Of a stretch of DNA of 64,000 nucleotides, positions 7,913 through 16,129 are shown one piece after another. How positions within the stretch are numbered: the first letter of the stretch is position 1; every line of letters begins with the position of its first letter. The position numbers and the translations under genes are program-made. The stretch covers positions 62,001-126,000 of the forward strand of contig DDTO01000009.1 of the NCBI GenBank assembly GCA_002344135.1, read 5' to 3'. The stretch comes from Chthonomonas sp. UBA2362. Lineage in GTDB: Bacteria > Armatimonadota > Fimbriimonadia > Fimbriimonadales > Fimbriimonadaceae. The notes beneath the pieces were generated by a model, which searched no databases, was not told the origin of the DNA, and was given only the letters and a program-made list of their open reading frames with translations.

Positions 7913-9088
7913 ATGAATGAAGTCGTCATTCTCGCCGGAGCGCGGACGCCGATCGGATCGTTCCAAGGGGCACTCGCCGAGCTGACCGCGCCGCAGCTTG
8001 GGTCGATCGCCATCCGCGGGGCGATCGCCCGATCGGGCGTCAAGCCAGAGGAAATCGACGAAGTGATCATGGGATGCGTGCTGACGGGCGGGATGGGCCA
8101 AGCGCCGGCGCGCCAGGCTTCCCTCGGGGCGGGAATCCCCGACAGCGTGCCGTGCATGACCATCAACAAGGTGTGCGGATCAGGCATGAAGGCAGTCATG
8201 CTGGCCGCCCAGGCCATCAAGCTGGGCGACTCGAATGTCGTCCTCGCGGGAGGGATGGAGTCGATGACGAACGCGCCCTACGTCCTCGACAAGGCTCGGC
8301 AAGGCTACCGAATGGGGAACGGAACTCTCATCGACAGCATGATCCACGATGGCCTGTGGGACCCCTACCACAACGTTCATATGGGCAACTGCGGCGACAA
8401 GACCGCCAAGGAGTTCAACTTCACGCGCGAAGAACTCGATGCGTTTGCCGCCGAAAGCTATCGACGGGCTCTGGCAGCCCAAGCCGACTGCCGCCTCGCC
8501 GACGAGATCGTCCCCGTCGAGATTCCTCAGCGCAAAGGCGATCCCGTGGTCGTCGATCAAGACGAGGAGCCCAAGCGGGGCAATCCAGAGAAGCTTCCTT
8601 CACTGCGGGCGGCCTTCGACAAGGAAGGCGTGACGACGGCCGGCAACGCCAGTTCGATCAACGACGGGGCAGTCGCCCTCGTCGTCGCCTCCGCCGGCGA
8701 GGCCGAGAAACGCGGCGCGAAGCCCCTCGGCACCGTCGTCGGATACGCCACCCACGCCCAGGAGCCCGAGTGGTTTACGACCGCCCCGGCCTTCGCCATC
8801 GAGAAACTCCTCGCCCAAAACGGCCTGACCGTCGCCGATGTCGATCTCTTCGAGGTCAACGAGGCCTTCGCCGTGGTCGCTACCGTCGTCGCCCGCAAGC
8901 TCGGCATCCCGCACGACAAACTGAACGTCAACGGAGGCGCCGTCGCGATCGGCCACCCCATCGGAGCCACGGGAGCGCGCCTTATCCTCACCGCGCTGCA
9001 CGAACTGAAGCGTAGGGGAGGCGGGATCGCCGTCGCCACGCCCTGTATCGGAGGCGGAGAGGCCACCGCAGTGCTACTCAAAATCTAG
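7913..9088 (+). CDS. Acetyl-CoA C-acetyltransferase (thiolase II)
   Basis: The enzyme condenses two acetyl-CoA to acetoacetyl-CoA, or reverses this in fatty-acid degradation. The 391-aa product has the full catalytic set: Cys88 in INKVCGSGMKA, His348 in AIGHPIGATGARL and Cys378 in CIGGGEATA. The numbering almost coincides with the well-studied biosynthetic thiolase PhaA (89/348/378). The length is normal. It stands alone, with no phaB, hydroxybutyryl-CoA dehydrogenase or CoA-transferase nearby, so the pathway (polyhydroxybutyrate, ketone body or beta-oxidation) is open. A purine-rich AGAGGGA lies upstream of the ATG. Confidence 0.92.
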   Translation: MNEVVILAGARTPIGSFQGALAELTAPQLGSIAIRGAIARSGVKPEEIDEVIMGCVLTGGMGQAPARQASLGAGIPDSVPCMTINKVCGSGMKAVMLAAQAIKLGDSNVVLAGGMESMTNAPYVLDKARQGYRMGNGTLIDSMIHDGLWDPYHNVHMGNCGDKTAKEFNFTREELDAFAAESYRRALAAQADCRLADEIVPVEIPQRKGDPVVVDQDEEPKRGNPEKLPSLRAAFDKEGVTTAGNASSINDGAVALVVASAGEAEKRGAKPLGTVVGYATHAQEPEWFTTAPAFAIEKLLAQNGLTVADVDLFEVNEAFAVVATVVARKLGIPHDKLNVNGGAVAIGHPIGATGARLILTALHELKRRGGGIAVATPCIGGGEATAVLLKI

Positions 9089-9151
9089 CGGTGGGGTAAC
9101 TCGGCCCCCCGCAAAACGTACTAACACTCGAAGGAGGCGAAAAGAGAAAGG

Positions 9152-10150
9152 ATGCTCGAACTCATCATCACCGCCATTGTCGACGGAGCCGCAGGCCCCG
9201 TCACCGTTACCAAGATCAAGTCCTACGACCAGCTCCGCACCATCGCGTGCGCCCCTGCCCCGTCCGGATCGCGCTTCGCCTGTTCCCTCGAGAACAAGCA
9301 GATTCGCATCATGGACGCCGCCACCGGCAACACCATCCGAGCCCTCGACGGCCACCCCCAGCCCGCATACGCCCTGGCCTTCGCGCCCAACGGAACCACC
9401 TTCGCCTCCGGCGACGAGAGCGGGCGAATCTGGATCTGGGACCTCAAAACCGGGGCGAAGGTCAAGGAGTTCGACCGCGCCAACGCCCACCAGCGCGGAA
9501 TCCAATACCTCAGTTTCAGCAGCGACGGAACCCGGCTCGCCAGCACCGGCAAGGACGATCTCATCATCGTCTGGAGCGTCGCCAGCGGCAAGCAGGTCAA
9601 GAAAATCGCCAGCGGGGGCGCCATCTACTACAGCGGAACCTTCGTGCCGGGCGGATCTATCCTCGCCGCGGCCACCCTCGGCAAAGGAGCCATCTTCTAC
9701 AACGGCAAGGACTTCTCCCCGATCGGCAGCTTCGACGGGCACGACAAGCTCGGCGTCCTCGACATCGCCTTCAACCAGGCGGGAACCCGATGCCTCACCG
9801 TCGGCAAGAACGGGACCGGCTGCTTGTGGGACGTCAAGACCCGCACCAAACTCAACAGCCTCAAGGGCCACCAGGATTGGGTGCTGCGAGGCGCCCTTTC
9901 TCCGAACGGACGCCTCGCCGCGACGAGCTCGACCGACCGGCGCGTGATCATATGGGACACCCAGACCTTCAAGCCCGTCGCCAAGCTGGAAAACCAGTCC
10001 TTCGTCGGCGCGCCGGTCTGCTTCACCGCCGACGGCCGCTATCTCATCAGCGCCAACGACATGGACGGCCTGCAGATCAACGCGGTCACCGGCGGCGGTT
10101 CCGCCCCCGCTCCGGCTCAGAAGGCCGCCCCCGCCAAGAAGAAGGGCTAG
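9152..10150 (+). CDS. WD40-repeat beta-propeller protein
   Basis: The 332-aa product is built almost entirely of WD40-type repeats. Blade ends visible in order include IWIWDLKTGAKV, IIVWSVASGKQV, GCLWDVKTRTKL and VIIWDTQTFKPV, each preceded by a DG or GH element (LDGHPQPAYALAF, FDGHDKLGVLDIAF, LKGHQDWVLRGAL). Six or seven blades would close one propeller. The N-terminus (MLELIITAIVDGA) is not a convincing signal peptide, so the location is uncertain. The C-terminus is Ala/Pro/Lys rich. AAGGAGG lies 14 nt upstream of the ATG. WD40 propellers are scaffolds; the partner is unknown. Confidence 0.85.
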   Translation: MLELIITAIVDGAAGPVTVTKIKSYDQLRTIACAPAPSGSRFACSLENKQIRIMDAATGNTIRALDGHPQPAYALAFAPNGTTFASGDESGRIWIWDLKTGAKVKEFDRANAHQRGIQYLSFSSDGTRLASTGKDDLIIVWSVASGKQVKKIASGGAIYYSGTFVPGGSILAAATLGKGAIFYNGKDFSPIGSFDGHDKLGVLDIAFNQAGTRCLTVGKNGTGCLWDVKTRTKLNSLKGHQDWVLRGALSPNGRLAATSSTDRRVIIWDTQTFKPVAKLENQSFVGAPVCFTADGRYLISANDMDGLQINAVTGGGSAPAPAQKAAPAKKKG

Positions 10151-10163
10151 CCCCCGGGAGCTA

Positions 10164-10234
10164 CCTCTCCCCGGTTCGGACCTCTCCCCGGTTCGCTTCG
10201 CTCACCGACCCTCTCCTCCGGGGCAGGAGAGGGT
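10164..10234. repeat. GC-rich repeat with perfect hairpin after the WD40 gene
   Basis: Two direct copies of CTCTCCCCGGTTCG at about 10165-10195 are followed by a hairpin whose 10-bp arms (10208-10217 and 10225-10234) pair perfectly around a 7-nt loop. The composition resembles the dispersed hairpin at 14374-14400 and the arms of the element at 10604-10743. It may be a small dispersed palindromic (REP-like) sequence that also stops transcription between two convergent genes. Confidence 0.5.
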
Positions 10235-10255
10235 GGAGGGAGGGTCGCCGCATTC

Positions 10256-10603
10256 TTACGGACGCGTGATCGTCACCGTGTTCGAGCCCCGCTCGTTGCC
10301 GGTCGTCGAGATCACGAAGACCTTGCCGAAAATGTGCGAGCCGGGAGCCACCAGGCCGGCCGTCGTGCGGAACTCCCGCGCCGCGTTCGGCGGGTTGTTG
10401 CCCGCCACGAAGGCCGTGTTCGAGTTGTACTTCGCCCCCCCGATCGAAATCCGCAGCTCGTATTCATGTAGCGTCGCGTGCGAAGAGGCCGTGTAGGTGA
10501 AGAAGCCCTCCTCGGCCTGCTCGTCGTAGCCGCCCGAGGCCGTCACCGGCGCCGGTGTCGAGCCCGGAGGCGGCGTCAAGCGCGGGCGAAAGGAAGGAGC
10601 GCG
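10256..10603 (-). pseudogene. C-terminal remnant of a secreted or surface protein, cut by a MITE-like element
   Basis: On the minus strand 115 in-frame codons end at a TAA (10256-10258). The codons have very high third-position G/C and the translation looks real: a Pro-rich linker (LTPPPGSTPAPVTASGG) followed by a beta-sandwich-like segment (EEGFFTYTAS, YELRISIGGAKYNS, IFGKVFVISTTGNERGS). No good start codon with a ribosome site exists. The reading frame runs straight into the inverted terminal repeat at 10604. I therefore read it as the 3' part of a gene whose 5' part was lost when the element arrived. A small intact gene starting at an internal TTG or GTG is the alternative. Confidence 0.6.
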
Positions 10604-10743
10604 TATTACTCCCCCTCTTCGCGTGCTCCTGCGTCGCGGCGAAGGTCCCCCTCGTCGAGACGAGGGGGAGACTGGGGAATCCCCCTCGCCCGAGCGAGGG
10701 GGAAGCTGGCCGGGCAGAGCCCGTGCCGGCAGGGGGAGTAATA
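10604..10743. mobile_element. MITE-like 140-bp element with 13-bp terminal inverted repeats and two internal hairpins
   Basis: The element is bounded by TATTACTCCCCCT (10604-10616) and its exact reverse complement (10731-10743). Inside are two perfect hairpins, 10646-10669 (11-bp arms) and 10680-10703 (10-bp arms), both starting with TCCCCCTCG. It has no coding capacity. Such short non-autonomous palindromic elements are moved by transposases encoded elsewhere or spread as REP/MITE families. I see no clear target-site duplication. It ends 53 nt before the mscS-like start and interrupts the minus-strand remnant at 10256. Confidence 0.7.
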
Positions 10744-10783
10744 GAAGGGGGCTGTCGCCCCGTTCCTCTCTCGCGGGATGAAG

Positions 10784-10789
10784 GATAAT
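10784..10789 (+). promoter_or_regulatory. -10-like GATAAT, leaderless arrangement
   Basis: GATAAT ends 7 nt before ATG 10797, without a Shine-Dalgarno sequence between them. It lies 41 nt beyond the MITE-like element, so the element may have altered the upstream part of this promoter. Confidence 0.45.
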
Positions 10790-10796
10790 CGGGGCG

Positions 10797-11882
10797 ATGG
10801 AGCCGGCGTGGGTGGAGTGGGTGCCAGAAGGGATGCGGCATGCGAGCGTGCTGGGCATCGAGGGGTGGCAGTGGATCGCGCTTGGCGCGCTGATGGTGGC
10901 GAGCATCGGGCTCGGGTTGATCGTGCGCACGGTGCTCGGGGCCGTAATCGGGCTGAGGCGGCGGATCAAGACGCAGGAGATCAGCGTCGGCTCGGGTCGC
11001 GGGGTGAAGCGCTCCATCGCGCTGCTGACGGCCTCGCTGCTGTGGTCGGCGGCGCTTCCGACCCTCCATCTGGCCCAGAACCCGGCGGCTTTCTTCCATA
11101 CGGTGCTCACGATCGCCGTGGTGGGGGCGGTGTCGTGGCTGGTGGCGGCGGCGTGGGAGGTGGCCTGCGACGTCTATGCCCACCGGTCGGCGGAGAACCT
11201 CTCGCGGCGGGCGACGCATTTGGTCCTGCCGCTCGTGCGGCGCTTCGTGCGGTTCGTGATCTTCGTCATCGGCGGGGTGTCGGTGGTGAGTTCGCTGGGC
11301 TACGACGTGAGCGCGCTCATCGCCGGTCTGGGCATCGGCGGCGTGGCTCTGGCGCTGGCGGCGAAGGATAGCGTGGAGAACCTGTTCGGCTCCCTGACGA
11401 TCGTGATGGACATGCCGTTCCAGGTGGGGGACTGGATCAAGATCGAGAAGGTGGACGGGGTGGTGGAGGAGATCAACCTGCGCAGCACGCGGGTCCGCAC
11501 GTTCGACGACTCGCTGATCACGCTGCCGAACAGCAACCTGATCAAGGCCTCGGTCGAGAACATGGGGGCGCGGCGCGTCCGACGCTTCCGGGCGTCGCTA
11601 CTGGTGACGGGCGCGGTTTCGGATGCGCAACTGGAGGGCTTTTTGACGGCGGGGCGGCGGGCGTTGGCCGGGATCGGGACGGTCCGTCAGGCGGACGCGA
11701 GCCTCGCGGCGTTCGACTTCGCCGACAACGGCCTGCGCGTTCAGCTGACGGTTTATCTGGAGGTCGCCACCGCCGACGAGGAACTGCGCAACCGCGAGAT
11801 CGTGATCCTCGCGCTGCTGAAGGCGGCAGCGACGAACGGCGTGGCGCTGGGCGGTGCGGCGCCCGCGGCCGCCCCGGCCTAG
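10797..11882 (+). CDS. MscS-family mechanosensitive ion channel
   Basis: This 361-aa inner-membrane protein opens under membrane tension to release solutes during hypo-osmotic shock. Three or four hydrophobic segments precede the pore helix, which has the Gly/Ala-packed pattern ALIAGLGIGGVALALAAKDS (about residues 178-197) typical of MscS TM3. The cytoplasmic beta domain follows with PFQVGDWIKIEKVDGVVEEI and TRVRTFDDSLITLPNSNLIK. The length is slightly above the 286-aa E. coli MscS because of extra N-terminal helices. It converges on the CDF gene, and the two stop codons share CTAG at 11879-11882. Confidence 0.9.
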   Translation: MEPAWVEWVPEGMRHASVLGIEGWQWIALGALMVASIGLGLIVRTVLGAVIGLRRRIKTQEISVGSGRGVKRSIALLTASLLWSAALPTLHLAQNPAAFFHTVLTIAVVGAVSWLVAAAWEVACDVYAHRSAENLSRRATHLVLPLVRRFVRFVIFVIGGVSVVSSLGYDVSALIAGLGIGGVALALAAKDSVENLFGSLTIVMDMPFQVGDWIKIEKVDGVVEEINLRSTRVRTFDDSLITLPNSNLIKASVENMGARRVRRFRASLLVTGAVSDAQLEGFLTAGRRALAGIGTVRQADASLAAFDFADNGLRVQLTVYLEVATADEELRNREIVILALLKAAATNGVALGGAAPAAAPA

Positions 11883-12790
11883 TTTTTGCTCTCCCCGTGC
11901 TCGCGGGCCCGGTGCGCCATCTCGGCCTCGTAGGGCTCGTAGTGGATGCTGACCGAGGCATTGCCGAGGCGGTCGCGTAGGTGCTTCTCGATCTGCTCGG
12001 CGATCTCGTGGGCTTGGACGAAGGGAAGGGCGTCGTCGAGCATGACATGGAGCTCGACCATTCGGTGTGCGCCGATCATGCGCGTCTTGAGGGCATGGTA
12101 GCCCCTGACCTCGGGGTGGGCATCGAGAACCTCTTCCAGCCGACGCCTTTCTACCGGGGGCAGGGCGCCGTCCATGAGCGGGTGGAGCACCGCACGCAAT
12201 TGGCGGCCCGCGGCGACGATCGCCCACAGCGTGAACAGCATCGCAACGAGGGGATCGATCCAGCGCAGGTTCGTGAAACCGTACACGATCAGCCCGGCCA
12301 GCACCCCTACCGACGTGAGGGTGTCGGCGTTCAGATGCTGGACTTCGGAGTGGAGCACCGGCGACTCGGTCTCGCGCGCGACCTTGCGTATCCATGCCGA
12401 AACGGCGAGGTTCGAGACCACCGCATAGCCCATCGCCATCGCGGCCCAGTCCCAGGCGATCGCCTCGGTCTGCCGCCACCGCCTTCCTACCTCGAAGAGA
12501 ATGAAGGCCGCAGAGCCGAGGACCAGGATCATCTGGAACGCGCCCGCCAGCAGCTCGGCCTTGCCGTGGCCGTAGGGGTGCTCCTCGTCCGGCGGCATCG
12601 CGGCGTACCGAATCGTGACGAGGGCGAGCAAGGACATGAGAACGTCGACCGTGGACTGGAGGCCTTCCGCCAGAACGCTGACGCTCCCACTCGAGACCGC
12701 GGCGATCAGCTTCACCACGACGACGACGGTCGTCGCCGCAAGCGAGACGGCGGCTGCGATGAGGGTCCTTCGCGTCGTTTCTCCCGGCAC
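11879..12790 (-). CDS. Cation diffusion facilitator (CDF) divalent-metal exporter
   Basis: This 303-aa proton/metal antiporter probably exports Zn, Fe, Mn or Co. About six membrane helices lie in residues 8-205. Metal-site residues are seen in AEGLQSTVDVLMSL (helix 2) and the following HPYGHGKAE, and in VLHSEVQHLNADTLTSVGVL (helix 5). The C-terminal 90 residues form the cytoplasmic dimer domain with MVELHVMLDDALPF. Substrate specificity cannot be assigned by eye. It starts with GTG and stands alone. Its 3' end overlaps the mscS-like gene by 4 nt. Confidence 0.88.
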   Translation of the reverse strand: MPGETTRRTLIAAAVSLAATTVVVVVKLIAAVSSGSVSVLAEGLQSTVDVLMSLLALVTIRYAAMPPDEEHPYGHGKAELLAGAFQMILVLGSAAFILFEVGRRWRQTEAIAWDWAAMAMGYAVVSNLAVSAWIRKVARETESPVLHSEVQHLNADTLTSVGVLAGLIVYGFTNLRWIDPLVAMLFTLWAIVAAGRQLRAVLHPLMDGALPPVERRRLEEVLDAHPEVRGYHALKTRMIGAHRMVELHVMLDDALPFVQAHEIAEQIEKHLRDRLGNASVSIHYEPYEAEMAHRAREHGESKN

Positions 12791-12849
12791 GAGATTATTG
12801 TGACTCGGGACTCGGAACGTAGCCGAAACGAGTGGCCCTCCCCGAGTTG

Positions 12850-14340
12850 CTACACCGCTTCGACTTCCGGTTTGGCTGGCGGCCGCCAGCGCACGTCGAG
12901 GTTCTTGACGGCCGCCGCCTCGTCGAGCCGCCCGACGATCTGCGTGGTCGGCGCGTTCTTCAGTAGCTCGGGGTCATCCGAGGCTTCGGCACAGATGGCG
13001 ATCAGGGCGTCGCAAAAGGCATCGAGAGTATCCTTGCTCTCCGTCTCGGTCGGCTCGATCATGAACGCTTCGGGCACGATGAGAGGGAAATAGTTCGTCG
13101 GCGGATGAAAGCCGTAGTCGATCAGGCGCTTGCTAATGTCGAGCGCGCGCACCCCGTTTTGCTTCTTGTACCGTTCCGCGGTGAGCACACACTCGTGCAT
13201 GCAGGGCCGGTCGTGCGCCGCGGGGAGCACCTCCCGCAGTCGCGCCTTCACGTAGTTCGCGTTGAGGACGGCGTGCCGCGATATCTCCGGCAGGCCCTCT
13301 CGCCCGAAAGCCATGAGATAGGTGAGCGCGCGGACCTCCATGAGGAACTGTCCGAAAAACGCGGCGACCTTGCCGATGCTCAACGGGCGCTGTTCATCGA
13401 GGACGATGCCTCCGTCGGAGCGCCTCACGACGGGCACCGGCAAGAAGGGCTCGAGGTGTCGCTTCACTCCGATCGCGCCGCATCCCGGTCCGCCTCCACC
13501 GTGGGGCGTGGAGAAGGTCTTGTGGAGATTGAGGTGCATGCAGTCGAACCCATGATCGCCTGGTCGGGTCGTGCCGACCATGGCGTTCATATTCGCGCCG
13601 TCGCAGAAGATCTGCGCCCCGCGTTCGTGGACCAGGCGGCAGATTTCTTCGATGTTCGGCTCGAAGAGTCCCAGCGTCGACGGATTCGTGAGCATGATTG
13701 CCGCAACGTCCCGGTTCAGAAGCCCCTTCAGGGCATCGATATCCGTGTTGCCTTCGGCGTTCGTCGGAACCGACTTGACGGTATAGCCGACCAAGGCGGC
13801 AGATGCCGGGTTCGTGCCGTGCGCGGAGTCCGGCACGAGGACCACGCGACGCGACTCTCCCTCCCCCCGGGACTCGTGAAAGGCCTTGATGAGCATCAGG
13901 CAGGTTAGTTCGCCGTGGGCGCCCGCCAGAGGCTGGAGGCTGATCGCATCGAAGCCCGTGACCTCGCAGAGGATGTCTTGAACTTGGGCCAGTACTTCGA
14001 GCGCTCCGGGAACCGTCGCGGCCGGCTGCATCGGGTGGATGTGGGTGAACCCGGTCAACCCGGCCGTCCGCTCGTTGATCTTCGGGTTGTACTTCATCGT
14101 GCACGAGCCGAGCGGATAAAACCCGGTTTCGATGCCGTAGTTGATGTGGCTCAGGTTCGTGAAGTGCCTGAGTAAGTCCAATTCGGCCACCTCCGGCAGA
14201 TCGAGGCTCTGCCGGATCGGTCCGAGGACGGTTTCGAGATCGACCTCTGGAGTGTCGGCCACCGGCAGGTTGCAGCCGATTCGACCGGGGGAGGACTTTT
14301 CGAAGATCAAAGAGGGAGTGGGGACGGTCTTGACGATCAT
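12850..14340 (-). CDS. gcvPB: Glycine dehydrogenase (decarboxylating) subunit 2
   Basis: This is the PLP-containing half of the split P-protein of the glycine cleavage system. It decarboxylates glycine and passes the aminomethyl group to lipoylated GcvH. The 496-aa product has the PLP lysine Lys274 in NLHKTFSTPHGGGGPG, plus SHINYGIETGFYPLGSCTMK and PDSAHGTNPASAAL. Split P-proteins need gcvPA, which is usually adjacent along with gcvT and gcvH. None is next to this gene, so they must be elsewhere. The length is normal for subunit 2. Confidence 0.94.
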   Translation of the reverse strand: MIVKTVPTPSLIFEKSSPGRIGCNLPVADTPEVDLETVLGPIRQSLDLPEVAELDLLRHFTNLSHINYGIETGFYPLGSCTMKYNPKINERTAGLTGFTHIHPMQPAATVPGALEVLAQVQDILCEVTGFDAISLQPLAGAHGELTCLMLIKAFHESRGEGESRRVVLVPDSAHGTNPASAALVGYTVKSVPTNAEGNTDIDALKGLLNRDVAAIMLTNPSTLGLFEPNIEEICRLVHERGAQIFCDGANMNAMVGTTRPGDHGFDCMHLNLHKTFSTPHGGGGPGCGAIGVKRHLEPFLPVPVVRRSDGGIVLDEQRPLSIGKVAAFFGQFLMEVRALTYLMAFGREGLPEISRHAVLNANYVKARLREVLPAAHDRPCMHECVLTAERYKKQNGVRALDISKRLIDYGFHPPTNYFPLIVPEAFMIEPTETESKDTLDAFCDALIAICAEASDDPELLKNAPTTQIVGRLDEAAAVKNLDVRWRPPAKPEVEAV

Positions 14341-14373
14341 TCCTAACCCGCGAGTGTACCTTCGAGGGGTTCA

Positions 14374-14400
14374 TGCTCTCCCTTAGGGTTAGGGAGAGCA
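14374..14400. repeat. Perfect 10-bp inverted repeat hairpin
   Basis: TGCTCTCCCT (14374-14383) and AGGGAGAGCA (14391-14400) pair around a 7-nt loop in the gap between the divergent gcvPB and PPR-like genes. Its CTCTCCC core recalls the repeat at 10164-10234, so it may be another copy of a dispersed palindrome. It could also be part of the shared promoter region. Confidence 0.45.
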
Positions 14401-14449
14401 GGCGGGTAGCATTCCAACTCGGCAGCAAACCTCGGCCGCCACTATAGGT

Positions 14450-16129
14450 ATGCCCAACACCGATCGGAGCCCCAAGAAACACACCGAGCCATCCGCCAGG
14501 CTGACCCTTTGCCTTGCGATGGACCTCAAAGGCTCTACGCGGAGCGGGCTCGAACTTACCTCCAAGCGGCTCGATCGGTTCAATCTGGCCCTCGTGCACC
14601 AGTTAACGCCGCACCTTCATTCGGTCGGTCTCGAGGTGGCGGTCGTCAAGTTCACGGGTGACGGATGGCTCGTGATGTCGGACGATCAGGACCACGTCGC
14701 GCCAATGTGCTGCTTGGCCAGAATCATGGGCCAGCGCTTCCAGGTGGAGATGAGCCGCGAGAGCGGCATCGCGCCAGAGAACATCCCCGCGCTCAGGCTG
14801 GCTGTCTGTTCGGGGCGCGATTTGGCGGTCGTCTTGCACGGGGGACAGCGGGACTTCGTCGGAGGGAGCGTTCGCCGGGCTGTTCGCTCATGCCAACTTT
14901 GTCGAGATAACGAGATCCTCGTCGACGACACCGTCCGTACCTGGATTCAGCAGGACTTCCTCACCTTTCGGGTCGATCTTGAAGAGCGCTTGGCCCACAA
15001 TCCCGAGGCGAAGATGGAGGAAGACCTCGCGCTGCACGTTTTGGATAAGTTGAAGGTCGAATCTGGTATCGATCCAGACGCGCCCGTGTATTACGTGAAC
15101 ACGCTCGCGATCTTGGGTCGAAACGAAGCGGCCGGGACGCTTGCCCACGAGATGTCGGATCATCTCGTCGAGGAGGCACGCCACCCCGGCGCGAATCAGG
15201 CGGAACTTCTCGAAAAATGGAACAGCCTCCTGCAAAGCGAGCTCGACTACGGGACGGCTCGGGAGATTCTGGACGACCTTCGGGCTGCGGGGGTCCGCCC
15301 GGACGTCCGGACGTTCAATGCCCTGATCTTGCGTTGCGAGGGGTCGAGGGCAGAGAGCCGCTGGCTGGAAATCATGCTCCAGGAAGGCATCGCCCCCAAC
15401 GCGGAAACGTTCAAGATTCTGGTCCTAAAATCAAAAGAAGAGGCGACCGCTGCCAAGCGACTCGAAAAAATGGAGAAGCTCGAAGTGCAGCCGAACACGT
15501 CGGTGCTGAATGCGCTCATCGCCAAGGCGGAAACCTATGCGACGGCCTCGCGCTGGATGGAACGCCTCGTACGCGCCGGCGTAGGCCTCGACGGTGAATC
15601 CTACGCGCTCTTGGTTCACAAGGCCGAGGACTTCGACACCGCGCGTCACTGGATCGAGGCGATGATCGACGGCGGAATCGAGCCCGACGAGATGACCTTC
15701 GTCAGCCTGTTCGGAAAGGACCTGTCTAACGTCGACGCAGACTCGCTGCTCGGCTGGTATCTTGGCCTGCGATACCACCCCGCCAAGCCGATTCAGCGCG
15801 CCATCGCCAACTACCGAAGAAGCGGAAGGGTGCGCGACGCTCTTCGTTTGGCCCTCGACTATCCTTACACCCAGACCGCCCTTAAAACCATGCGCCAGTT
15901 TCCGACGCAGGCGCTGGCCTACTTCGAGGGCGTCGTGAAAGACGATCCCGATCATCCGAATGGCACCTATGCCCTCGGCATGGCGCTCTACGAATTGGGT
16001 CGGAGCGACGAGGCGGAGAAGTGGCTTCGAAAGGCTCGCGATGTGGCCGGGCATGGTCCGCGTCGGGACGAACTCGACCGTTATCTCGACCAACTCAACG
16101 CGATCCAGCAAGGGGTCAAGCCCCTTTGA
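14450..16129 (+). CDS. Class III cyclase-like domain fused to PPR-like repeats and a TPR tail
   Basis: This 559-aa protein is unusual. Residues 18-185 resemble a class III nucleotide cyclase: LAMDLKGST carries a metal-type Asp25, and VVKFTGDGWLVM carries Lys67 and Asp71. The later EILVDDTVR also fits. At the position of the usual VN-AAR motif it reads GGSVRRAVRS, so the catalytic Asn is absent and activity is doubtful. Residues about 264-425 form roughly five 32-33-residue units of pentatricopeptide type (AAGVRPDVRTFNALI, QEGIAPNAETFKILV, EVQPNTSVLNALI, DGGIEPDEMTFVSLF). The C-terminal 60 residues look like TPR (YALGMALYELGRSDEAEKWL). PPR arrays bind RNA in organelles. The ABC permease gene overlaps its end. 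Confidence 0.75.
   Translation: MPNTDRSPKKHTEPSARLTLCLAMDLKGSTRSGLELTSKRLDRFNLALVHQLTPHLHSVGLEVAVVKFTGDGWLVMSDDQDHVAPMCCLARIMGQRFQVEMSRESGIAPENIPALRLAVCSGRDLAVVLHGGQRDFVGGSVRRAVRSCQLCRDNEILVDDTVRTWIQQDFLTFRVDLEERLAHNPEAKMEEDLALHVLDKLKVESGIDPDAPVYYVNTLAILGRNEAAGTLAHEMSDHLVEEARHPGANQAELLEKWNSLLQSELDYGTAREILDDLRAAGVRPDVRTFNALILRCEGSRAESRWLEIMLQEGIAPNAETFKILVLKSKEEATAAKRLEKMEKLEVQPNTSVLNALIAKAETYATASRWMERLVRAGVGLDGESYALLVHKAEDFDTARHWIEAMIDGGIEPDEMTFVSLFGKDLSNVDADSLLGWYLGLRYHPAKPIQRAIANYRRSGRVRDALRLALDYPYTQTALKTMRQFPTQALAYFEGVVKDDPDHPNGTYALGMALYELGRSDEAEKWLRKARDVAGHGPRRDELDRYLDQLNAIQQGVKPL

Noticed and set aside
10464..11219. Minus-strand frame crossing the element and the mscS-like start
   Set aside because: It is Arg/Pro/His-rich and crosses the inverted repeats; the MscS frame on the other strand is clearly real.
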